DNA of 64,000 nt, taken from positions 1 through 64,000 of the forward strand of contig NZ_JACJHR010000048.1 of the NCBI RefSeq assembly GCF_014174495.1. The letters run 5' to 3'. The position numbers and the translations under genes are program-made. The notes beneath the pieces were generated by a model, which worked only from the letters and a program-made list of their open reading frames with translations, was not told the origin of the DNA and did no database searches. The DNA is from Amycolatopsis echigonensis. GTDB lineage: Bacteria; Actinomycetota; Actinomycetes; Mycobacteriales; Pseudonocardiaceae. Shown piece after piece: positions 50,264 through 57,141 of the stretch; the stretch's first letter is position 1, and every line of letters begins with the position of its first letter.

Positions 50264-50401
50264 GACGACCTCGCCGGCATTGCTCTACACAGCGACCTGT
50301 TCGCACTTCCTAATCGGCGGCCGAGTCGTCGCGGGGTGCCAGGCGGCGAAGCGTCGTATGCCACGAAACGGCAGCCGCCTGAAAGCCACACCCAGCACCC
50401 C
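50264..50401 (-). ncRNA. Candidate bridge RNA of the IS110 element
   Basis: The non-coding end of the element, read on the minus strand, folds into two stem-loops. The first (50401-50333) is closed by GGGGTGC/GCACCCC and contains CAGGC and CGACGC, matching the two sides of the insertion site. The second (50330-50264) is closed by GACGAC/GTCGTC and contains ATTAGGAAG, identical to the element's right end, and GTAGAGC, complementary to its left end. This is the order and strand logic of target-binding and donor-binding loops in bridge RNAs of IS110 elements such as IS621. RNA ends are not known. Confidence 0.65.
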
Positions 50402-50457
50402 TGGGCAACCCAACCCTACGAACGGCTCGATCAACCCGACCAAGAAGGTAGAGCCGC

Positions 50458-50608
50458 CTGTCCCGGTTACGTGGCAACGGATTTCAACGGTTACGCCGGA
50501 ACTCGGACACCCGAGCAGGGCGCGGCGATCGCGGTCAAGCTCGCGACCCTGCCCGACGACGGGCCGCGCGGCGGGTTCTTCGACGACGCCGGGGAAATCC
50601 CCTGGTGA
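50458..50608 (+). pseudogene. Short-chain dehydrogenase, 3' part
   Basis: This segment encodes the end of the interrupted SDR (CPGYVATDFNGYAGTRTPEQ, then ATLPDDGPRGGFFDDAGEIPW, stop 50606-50608). It has no start of its own and is in frame with 48453-49012 once the element is removed. Confidence 0.92.
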
Positions 50609-50612
50609 CGCC

Positions 50613-51188
50613 TCAGCCGCGCAGGTCGGCGAGGATCCGTTCCCGGTCGTTGAGGTAGCGGCAGTCGCGGACCGGCAGTTCGAACGAGTTCAGCAGCTTC
50701 TCGAAATCCGCGTACTCGTCCGGGTTGAGCTGGATGCCGGTCACCTCGAAATGCGCGGCCAGGGTGTCGGCCAGCTCCTCCCATTCGCCGGACCACTGCA
50801 GGTCGCGGTAGTGCTCGAGGTCCTCCGGCGCCATCCGGTGGGCGAGCAGGCGCAGCACGCTGTCGACGAAGTAGCTGATCCGGTTGCCCGCGCGGTCGTC
50901 GACGGTCGGGTTCGCCGGGTCGCGCGCGGCGTCCGCGTTCCGGACTACGCCGGGACCCGGCAGCGGGTAGCTGGTGTGCACGTGGCCGTCGCCGTTGACC
51001 AGGACGACCACGCGCACGCCGTACCGTTCGCCGACGCAGCGCCAACGCCCGTTGTACTGCTGCCGCCGGGGTTCGCCCGGGTCGTTGGCGACGTCCTTGA
51101 CCACCGCGATGATCTGCTCGTCGCTCCAGCCGGGCGGAAACTCGCACGTCGCCCTGCGTCCGATGCCGGAAGCGTGTCCACCGCCCAC
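50613..51188 (-). CDS. Stand-alone EndoU-type nuclease domain protein
   Basis: The 191-residue protein starts GGGHASGIGRRATCEFPPGWSDEQIIAVVKDVANDP and continues GRWRCVGERYGVRVVVLVNGDGHVHTSYPLPGPGV, the pattern of the bacterial EndoU RNase toxin domain (His near residue 5 and the T-x-Y-P end). The following 90 residues (YFVDSVLRLLAHRMAPEDLEHYRDLQW and further helices) look like a helical immunity-type or regulatory domain. Unlike polymorphic toxins there is no signal, delivery or repeat region; GTG 51188 has a good binding site (GAGGAG, 6 bases away), so it is a complete gene. A cytoplasmic RNase role is inferred. Confidence 0.65.
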   Translation of the reverse strand: MGGGHASGIGRRATCEFPPGWSDEQIIAVVKDVANDPGEPRRQQYNGRWRCVGERYGVRVVVLVNGDGHVHTSYPLPGPGVVRNADAARDPANPTVDDRAGNRISYFVDSVLRLLAHRMAPEDLEHYRDLQWSGEWEELADTLAAHFEVTGIQLNPDEYADFEKLLNSFELPVRDCRYLNDRERILADLRG

Positions 51189-51234
51189 GTTCGGCTCCTC
51201 TCGTCGGCACGGAGCCTAACCCGGGCGCGGCCGT

Positions 51235-52500
51235 TCAGCCGAGTTGTGCCAGCACGATGATGCCGAGCACCAGCAGGTCCGGACCGCGGAACAGTTGCCG
51301 CATAAGGTTTGCCGGCATCGGACCGGCCGGGGTGTCGACAAAACCCGCGCTGCTGTAGTCCACCGGCTGGCGCGTGACGGTGCGCAATACCGAGAGCACC
51401 GCCAGGGCAACGGTCACCCACGAGAGCGGCGAAAACGCGGTGCCCAAAGCGAAAAGTGCCACTGAGAGCAGAGCACACCAGACAACTCCGACCACGACCA
51501 GCGCGGCGCCGTGGGCGATCACCAGCTCCTGCGATGTCGAGCCCAGCCACCGTCGCCGCCCCGGATTCCGCCACAGCACGCCAAGACCGGCCCCGAAAGG
51601 AGTAAGCGCGACGTACGCGCCGATCCCGACGAGCACCGGACCCGGCAGAGTGGGAACAGCAACATGTCCGACGGCTACCGCGAAAGCCACTAACAACACC
51701 GCGCTCGCGTACCGGGCACGGCCGACGATCCCGACCCACGCGAGCCGGAACGCGGTCGGCGGGCGCAGCGACCACGAGCCCGCGGGCGCGGATTCCGGCA
51801 ACATCATCATCGGGTCGAGAAAGGTCACCGCCATCGCGCGCAGGACCCGTGCGTTCCAGCCGTCGAGCAACACCGCGCGACCGGCACCGCTGACTGCTTC
51901 GCCGCCGAAAGCCAGCAGCAGACCGCATAACGCGAGCGCCGCGCCGACGTACTGCACCGTCGTCGCGTCCAGGCGAGCCGCGGCGATCACGACGCCCGCC
52001 ACCGCGAGGAGCAGCGGTCCAGCGGCTTCGAACAGGAACGCAGTACGCCGCGCGGTCGTGAAAGCGAGGATCGTGCCACCGGCGACGAGCGCCGCCGCGG
52101 CACGCCACCAGTCGATCGAACTGCCGCCGACCGCCAGCATCAGCGCGGCGAGATAGCCGATCACCACGACGAATCCGGTGAGCACGCCGGCCAGCCGGGT
52201 CGCGACGACGCGGCGGCGGTCCACCTGAGCGAAGTCCATCCAGGTCAGCTCGGCCGGTTCGGCCCAGACGAAACCGCGCCGCAGCAAGCTTCGCCAGCCC
52301 ACCGCGGCGCACAACGAGACGAGGCCGAGCACCGCCGAGTAGTCCACTGCGGACGGTCCAAAGAGGACTCGATGCCAGGCGTCGGTGCGGAAAAAGGCGG
52401 TGAACAGGAACCCGACGCCGAACATCAGCACGAACGTCGGGCTGTCGCCGCTGAAAATGCCGCCGAAGCGTTTGCGGCCGGGCACGCGCAACCGGGTCAC
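51235..52500 (-). CDS. Membrane partner of a small ABC ATPase
   Basis: The 421-residue protein has about ten hydrophobic helices in two sets, starting with FVLMFGVGFLFTAFFRTDAWHRVLFGPSAVDYSAVLGL. No substrate domain is recognised. Its C-terminal part (PVDYSSAGFVDTPAGPMP, then LMRQLFRGPDLLVLGIIVLAQ) matches the end of the short membrane protein at 30110-30682. It overlaps the upstream ATPase gene by 4 bases (GTGA) and most likely forms the membrane subunit of that transporter. It may belong to the actinobacterial DUF6297 family; this is uncertain. Confidence 0.75.
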   Translation of the reverse strand: MTRLRVPGRKRFGGIFSGDSPTFVLMFGVGFLFTAFFRTDAWHRVLFGPSAVDYSAVLGLVSLCAAVGWRSLLRRGFVWAEPAELTWMDFAQVDRRRVVATRLAGVLTGFVVVIGYLAALMLAVGGSSIDWWRAAAALVAGGTILAFTTARRTAFLFEAAGPLLLAVAGVVIAAARLDATTVQYVGAALALCGLLLAFGGEAVSGAGRAVLLDGWNARVLRAMAVTFLDPMMMLPESAPAGSWSLRPPTAFRLAWVGIVGRARYASAVLLVAFAVAVGHVAVPTLPGPVLVGIGAYVALTPFGAGLGVLWRNPGRRRWLGSTSQELVIAHGAALVVVGVVWCALLSVALFALGTAFSPLSWVTVALAVLSVLRTVTRQPVDYSSAGFVDTPAGPMPANLMRQLFRGPDLLVLGIIVLAQLG

Positions 52501-53111
52501 CACAGTTCGAGCACGCTGTCTGCCGTGTCCAGCAACGGTTGATGGTGCGTGGCAACGACAACTGCCGCACCCGCCTTGGTGGATCGGCCGATCAGCTCGA
52601 CCAGCCACTCCTTGCCCGCGGTGTCGAGCGCACGTTCCGGCTCGTCGAGCAACAGCACGCGATGCGGCCGCGCGGTGACGCCCAACAACAGCAACCGGCG
52701 ACGCTGCCCGGCCGAAAAATGCCCGGCGGTGACGCGGGCGCGCTCGGCGAGACCCGCGTCCGCGAGCAGTGCTTCGAAATCGCCGAGATTCTCGCCGAAC
52801 GAACCGGAAAGCAGCTCCAGATGCTGCATCGGGGTGAGTTCGGCGAAAAAGTCGGAATCGTCGAAGAGCACGGACACCTTGCGGCGGAAGGAAACGCTAC
52901 GTTCGTCCGGCTTCGCGCCGTCGACCAGCACCCGGCCTCGCTGCGGTTGCTGCATTCCGTACAGACACCGCATCAGGGTGGATTTGCCGACGCCGTTAGG
53001 CCCGACGAGCACCGCGCATTCGCCCGGGTCGACCGAGAAATCGAGGTCCTCCAGCAACCACAGGTCCCCGGCCTTCACGCCGAGCCCGCGCGTCTCGACT
53101 ATCGGCGACAC
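52497..53111 (-). CDS. Small ABC transporter ATP-binding protein
   Basis: The 204-residue ATPase has Walker A GPNGVGKST, signature FSAGQRRR and Walker B VLLLDEPERALD with ATHHQP after it. It is paralogous to the ATPase at 29529-30113: both have LMRCLYG or LLRCLYG, DERS-x-x-FRR, VSVLFDDS and ELTP-x-QHL-x-LL. It is co-transcribed with the membrane partner downstream. Start GTG 53111 lies inside the last codons of the F420 oxidoreductase gene (13-base overlap). Confidence 0.9.
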   Translation of the reverse strand: MSPIVETRGLGVKAGDLWLLEDLDFSVDPGECAVLVGPNGVGKSTLMRCLYGMQQPQRGRVLVDGAKPDERSVSFRRKVSVLFDDSDFFAELTPMQHLELLSGSFGENLGDFEALLADAGLAERARVTAGHFSAGQRRRLLLLGVTARPHRVLLLDEPERALDTAGKEWLVELIGRSTKAGAAVVVATHHQPLLDTADSVLELW

Positions 53112-53992
53112 AGCAGCTTCACCACCGGGGCCAGCGCTTCGAGGTTCGGTTCGAGGACCGTGAAATAGCTGAAACCGAACCGGGCGCGGTGTGCGACCAC
53201 CTGCTCAGCGATTTCCTCGACGGTGCCGACCAGCACCGTGGGGACTTCGGCCAGTTCCTCAAGCGTCAGCGTGTCGCTGAGGCGAGCGTGGATTTCGCGC
53301 AAGGCGCCTTCGCGATCATCAGTGATCTGGACGAGTTGCACGAGCAGGTTGAATTCGGCTTCCCGGCCAGCCAGTCGCTCGGTGACGAAGCGGGTGCGTT
53401 CTTCCACCGCGTCCGCCGTGGCCAGCATCAGCGGCGAACCGTCGCGCACCTTTGCCATGCCGCTGAAGGCAATCGTCGCCGCGTGTTCGGCGGCGAGCGA
53501 AAGCAACCGGTCGCCTCGGCCGCCGATCATCAGCGGGGGACCGCCGGGCTGCAAGGGTTTCGGCGCGTAGTCCGGATCCACGTACAGCCGGGCGAGTTCC
53601 TTGATCGTGAATTCGAGGTGATCGACCCGCGCACCCGCGCTGGGAAACGGCATTCCGGCCGTTTCGAACTCCTCTTTGACATATCCCGCGCCGAGTCCGA
53701 GTTCGAGCCGTCCGGACACGAATTGGTCCGTGCCCGCGACGTCGCGGGCGAGCAGCACCGGGTTGTAGAAAGGCGCGTTGAGCACGAAAGTGTTGAGCCG
53801 CACCCGGTCGGTGGCCTCGCCGGCCAGGACGAGCGCGGGGAACGGCGGCGCGATGCCGAGATGGTCGGCCACGCTCAGCACGTCGTACCCGAGTTCCTCG
53901 ACCCGGCGGCACTTCGCGACCCACTCCTCACGCGAGCCCGGCGACACCAGGTTCACGCCGAAGCGGAAAGTCTTCTCCCCGTCAGAGACCAT
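53099..53992 (-). CDS. LLM-class F420-dependent oxidoreductase
   Basis: The 297-residue protein has the luciferase-like TIM-barrel pattern: FRFGVNLVSPGSREEWVAKCRRVEELGYDVLSVADHLGIAPPFPALVLAGEATDRVRLNTFVLNAPFYNPVLLARDVA, then GRLELGLGAGYVKEEFE and PPLMIGGRGDRLLSLAAEHAATIAF. Such proteins in actinobacteria usually use coenzyme F420. ATG 53992 is preferred to GTG 54001. It lies downstream of the pckG terminator and leads a unit with the ABC pair. Confidence 0.9.
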   Translation of the reverse strand: MVSDGEKTFRFGVNLVSPGSREEWVAKCRRVEELGYDVLSVADHLGIAPPFPALVLAGEATDRVRLNTFVLNAPFYNPVLLARDVAGTDQFVSGRLELGLGAGYVKEEFETAGMPFPSAGARVDHLEFTIKELARLYVDPDYAPKPLQPGGPPLMIGGRGDRLLSLAAEHAATIAFSGMAKVRDGSPLMLATADAVEERTRFVTERLAGREAEFNLLVQLVQITDDREGALREIHARLSDTLTLEELAEVPTVLVGTVEEIAEQVVAHRARFGFSYFTVLEPNLEALAPVVKLLCRR

Positions 53993-54021
53993 GCGGCCCA
54001 CGCTACCGTTTCCGCCGCGCG

Positions 54022-54062
54022 AAGAAGGGGACGTCCGCGCCCGGTGCGAACGTCCCCTTCTT
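54022..54062 (-). terminator. Terminator of the PEP carboxykinase gene
   Basis: A 13-bp perfect stem (54022-54034 with 54050-54062) and 15-base loop begins 14 bases after the pckG stop codon. On the minus strand the 5' arm starts AAGAAGGGG; there is no clear T run. Confidence 0.7.
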
Positions 54063-54076
54063 ACCGTCGTGCGGCG

Positions 54077-55897
54077 TCAGCCGAGCCGCTGGGCCAGCGC
54101 GTCGAGCTCGTCACGCAGCGCGGTCGGCACCTCGCCGATCTTCGCGAACCACTCCTCGATGAGCGGCAGCTCCTCGCGCCACTCCTCGTTGCGCACCTCG
54201 AGCGCGGCCTGGATGTCCTCGACCGGCTCGGAGAGGCCCTCGAGGTCGAGGTCCTCGGCCTTCGGCACGAAGCCGATCGGCGTCTCGGCCGCGTTGCCCT
54301 TGCCCTCGACGCGCTCGATGACCCACTTGAGCACGCGCGAGTTCTCGCTGAAGCCCGGCCACAGGAAACGGCCGTCGTCGCCGCGGCGGAACCAGTTGAC
54401 GTAGAAGATCTTCGGCAGCTTGTTCGCGTCGGCGTTCTTGCCCAGGTCCAGCCAGTGGTTGAAGTAGTCACCGGCGTGGTAGCCGAGGAACGGCAGCATC
54501 GCCATCGGGTCGCGGCGCACGTTGCCGACCGCGCCGACCGCCGCGGCGGTGGTCTCCGACGACATGGTCGCGCCCATGAACACGCCGTGCTGCCAGTCGC
54601 GAGCCTCGTTCACCAGCGGCACCGTCGTCTTGCGCCGGCCGCCGAACAGGATCGCCGAGATCGGCACGCCCTTCGGGTCGTCCCACTCCGGCGCGAGGAT
54701 CGGGCACTGCGACATCGGCACGCAGTACCGCGAGTTCGGGTGGGCGGCCTTCTCCTCGGAGTCCGGCGTCCAGTCCTGGTGCTTCCACGAGATGGCGTGC
54801 TCGGGCGTGTTCTCCATGCCCTCCCACCACACGTCGCCGTCGTCGGTGAGCGCCACGTTCGTGAAGACCGTGTTGCCCTTCTCGATCGTGCGCATGGCGT
54901 TCGGGTTCGTGTGGTTGTCGGTGCCCGGCGCGACGCCGAAGAACCCGAACTCCGGGTTCACCGCGTAGAGGCGGCCGTCCTCGCCGAAGCGCATCCACGC
55001 GATGTCGTCGCCGAGGGTCTCCGCGCGCCAGCCCGGGAGGGTCGGCTGCAGCATGGCGAGGTTGGTCTTGCCGCAGGCGCTCGGGAACGCCGCCGCGACG
55101 TAGTGGACCTTGTCCTCGGGCGAGATCAGCTTGAGGATCAGCATGTGCTCGGCGAGCCAGCCCTCGTCACGGGCGATGACCGAGCCGATGCGCAGCGAGT
55201 AGCACTTCTTGCCCAGCAACGAGTTGCCGCCGTAGCCAGAGCCGTAGCTCCAGATCAGCCGCTCCTCCGGGAAGTGCGAGATGTACTTGGTCTCGTTGCA
55301 CGGCCAGGCGACGTCCTTCTCGCCCGGGGCCAGCGGCTTGCCGACCGAGTGCAGCGCGGGCACGAACTCGCGCTCCGAACCGTCCGGCGCGATGAACTTG
55401 TCCAGCGCCGCCTTGCCCGCGCGGGTCATCACGCGCATCGACGCGACGACGTAGGCGAAGTCGGTGATTTCGATGCCCAGCTTGGGGTTTTCGTCGCCGA
55501 GCGGGCCCATGCAGAACGGGATGACGTACATCGTGCGGCCGGCCATGCAGCCGCGGTACAGCTCCGTCATCGTGGCCTTCATCTCGGCCGGGTCGACCCA
55601 GTTGTTCGTCGGGCCCGCGTCCCTCTCCTCCTTCGAGCAGATGAAGGTGCGGTCCTCGACCCGCGCGACGTCGCCGGGGTCCGAGGTGGCCCAGTAGGAG
55701 TTCGGCTTCGCGTCCAGCTTCACGAAGGTGCCGGCGTCGACCAGCTCCTGGTTGATCCGGGCGGCTTCCTCGTCAGACCCGTCGACCCACACCACGCGGT
55801 CCGGGGTGGTCAGCTCGGCGACCTCCCGGACCCAGGACAGCACGCCACTGTGCGTCGTCGGCGCGTTGTCCAGTCCGGGGATGGCGACTGCGGTCAT
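54077..55897 (-). CDS. pckG: GTP-dependent phosphoenolpyruvate carboxykinase
   Basis: The 606-residue enzyme converts oxaloacetate and GTP to phosphoenolpyruvate, CO2 and GDP at the start of gluconeogenesis. It has the P-loop AAFPSACGKTNLAM (hyper-reactive Cys), metal-site residues in GDDIAWM, PEFGFFGVAPGT, ILFGGRRKTTVPLV and the guanine-binding region WFRRGDDGRFLWPGFSENSRVLKW. The length is standard for actinobacterial GTP-type enzymes. Start ATG 55897 lies 4 bases after AGGAGT. Its leader contains two strong hairpins (next entry), which suggests control of elongation. Confidence 0.97.
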   Translation of the reverse strand: MTAVAIPGLDNAPTTHSGVLSWVREVAELTTPDRVVWVDGSDEEAARINQELVDAGTFVKLDAKPNSYWATSDPGDVARVEDRTFICSKEERDAGPTNNWVDPAEMKATMTELYRGCMAGRTMYVIPFCMGPLGDENPKLGIEITDFAYVVASMRVMTRAGKAALDKFIAPDGSEREFVPALHSVGKPLAPGEKDVAWPCNETKYISHFPEERLIWSYGSGYGGNSLLGKKCYSLRIGSVIARDEGWLAEHMLILKLISPEDKVHYVAAAFPSACGKTNLAMLQPTLPGWRAETLGDDIAWMRFGEDGRLYAVNPEFGFFGVAPGTDNHTNPNAMRTIEKGNTVFTNVALTDDGDVWWEGMENTPEHAISWKHQDWTPDSEEKAAHPNSRYCVPMSQCPILAPEWDDPKGVPISAILFGGRRKTTVPLVNEARDWQHGVFMGATMSSETTAAAVGAVGNVRRDPMAMLPFLGYHAGDYFNHWLDLGKNADANKLPKIFYVNWFRRGDDGRFLWPGFSENSRVLKWVIERVEGKGNAAETPIGFVPKAEDLDLEGLSEPVEDIQAALEVRNEEWREELPLIEEWFAKIGEVPTALRDELDALAQRLG

Positions 55898-55920
55898 CTT
55901 TACTCCTGACTTCCGACGAC

Positions 55921-56014
55921 AAAAGAGCCCACACCGCGAACGACAGTGTTCTTGGTGCGGGCTTCGTTGCCGGCGACCGAATGGCTTCGCACACCGGCGG
56001 AAGACCGGTGTGCG
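55921..56014 (-). promoter_or_regulatory. Hairpin-rich leader of pckG with terminator-like element
   Basis: On the minus strand two hairpins precede pckG. The distal one (56014-55988) has a 10-bp perfect stem CGCACACCGG/CCGGTGTGCG. The proximal one (55963-55926) pairs AGCCCGCACC...GAAC with GTTC...GGTGTGGGCT (one wobble, one 2-base internal loop) and is followed by CTTTT, which looks like an intrinsic terminator 24 bases before the start codon. An attenuator or a 5' leader RNA is possible. Confidence 0.55.
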
Positions 56015-56230
56015 GGTTTTGGGATTCCCCGACTGTAGCCGGATGGACGCCAGGTAACCGAGAGCTGACCTGTCGGTTCTCTCACAAGAACGATAAGGGA
56101 ATCGATTCAGTTTCACCGGAACGGGCCAGCGCCGAAAATCTTTCCGCGTGGCCCGCGTCGCATTCGTGCCGGATGCCGGGACCCGCGTTGGTCAGTCCTG
56201 ATCTCGGGGGGCGCTCTCCCCCGGAAACGG

Positions 56231-56263
56231 CGAACGGGCCCGGCGCGAGGCCGGACCCGTTCG
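56231..56263 (-). terminator. Terminator of the repeat protein gene
   Basis: CGAACGGGCCCGGC (56231-56244) pairs with GCCGGACCCGTTCG (56250-56263) with one mismatch, 22 bases after the stop codon on the minus strand. Confidence 0.65.
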
Positions 56264-56285
56264 TGTGACGTCAGTTACCGAGAGC

Positions 56286-56996
56286 TCAGTTGGGGCTGAT
56301 CCACTGCCCGGTTCCGCTGTCGATCCTCGCGACGCCGCTGAGCAGTTGGGCGCCCTCGCCGCCCCAGGCCTGGTCGCTGCCCGGGTCGACCGCGGCCGCC
56401 GAGTCGAGCGCGTGGTTCGAACCGCCGTCGGTCTCGGTCCACTGGCCGTGGCCGGTGTGCTCGTAGGTGTGCGTGGACCCGTCCGCGCCGACCTCCACCG
56501 CGACGTCGGCCTGGCCGTCGCCATTGGTGTCGGTGAAGGCGATCGTGCCGCCGGACTTCGTTTCGACCACGGCGGTGTCGTTGTGCCCGTCGTGGTCGGT
56601 GTCGATGGTGGCGACCCCGGCGTCGACGTCGCCGCTCGGGAGGTCGGCGTGAATGTGCCCGGCGGTCGAGGTGTCCTGCGAGTGCGAATCGGTGCCGTCG
56701 GAGCCGGCCTGGCCGTGGCCGGATTCGACCCAGCTGCCGCTCTGCTCGTCGTAAACCGCCTGGTCCACGACGTGCCCGGTCGAGTCGAGCACCGCGTAGT
56801 GGTCGGCGACGCCGTCGTGGTTGGTGTCGGCGAACACCTGCGCGGTGCCGTCGTCGTGCTCGACGACCGCGGTGTCGGCGACCCCGTCGTGATCGGTGTC
56901 GTAGTTGACCTCGGCCTGGTACTCCTGGCCGTCGACGTGGACGGTCATGGCCTCCGGGCCGGTCGCGTCGGTGCCGCCGCTCTCGTCGACCCACAT
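56286..56996 (-). CDS. DxDxDG calcium-binding-type repeat protein
   Basis: The 236-residue acidic protein has four calcium-loop-like motifs: DTDHDGVADTAVV, DTNHDGVADHYAV, DTDHDGHNDTAVV and DTNGDGQADVAVE, in pairs separated by a His/Ser/Gly-rich linker. These look like dockerin/EF-hand loops (D-x-D-x-D-G-x-x-D). No signal peptide or membrane segment is seen; the protein starts MWVDESGG. Similar actinobacterial proteins (possibly DUF6802) have unknown functions. ATG 56996 is preceded by AAGGGGG. A role in calcium binding or export by a signal-less route is speculation. Confidence 0.75.
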   Translation of the reverse strand: MWVDESGGTDATGPEAMTVHVDGQEYQAEVNYDTDHDGVADTAVVEHDDGTAQVFADTNHDGVADHYAVLDSTGHVVDQAVYDEQSGSWVESGHGQAGSDGTDSHSQDTSTAGHIHADLPSGDVDAGVATIDTDHDGHNDTAVVETKSGGTIAFTDTNGDGQADVAVEVGADGSTHTYEHTGHGQWTETDGGSNHALDSAAAVDPGSDQAWGGEGAQLLSGVARIDSGTGQWISPN

Positions 56997-57141
56997 GGGT
57001 TGGTCCCCCTTAGTACGCCGGGTCTGCCGCTGGTTGCTTCGCTCGGTATGACTCACGTTAGGCCGGTTCGGTTCCCGTCCACAAGCCGATCACCTGCTCA
57101 CGGCGGCAGGCTGGCCCGAAGGCCGCCGCGTCACCGGCTGA

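Larger units (their letters stand above)
49011..50457 (-). mobile_element. IS110-family insertion element
   Basis: The element of about 1445 bp splits the SDR gene. GC occurs at both borders (49011-49012 and 50456-50457), consistent with the dinucleotide core exchanged by IS110 recombinases; removing one copy and the element restores the SDR frame exactly. There are no long terminal inverted repeats, as expected for IS110. It encodes one transposase and has about 230 bases of non-coding sequence upstream of it. Only a second genomic copy could confirm the exact ends. Confidence 0.88.

Noticed and set aside
50281..50455. Inverted repeats marking simple terminal repeats of the IS element
   Set aside because: The 7-mer and 9-mer matches are internal in the non-coding end, one direct and one inverted, so they do not behave as terminal inverted repeats. 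The bridge RNA reading explains both.
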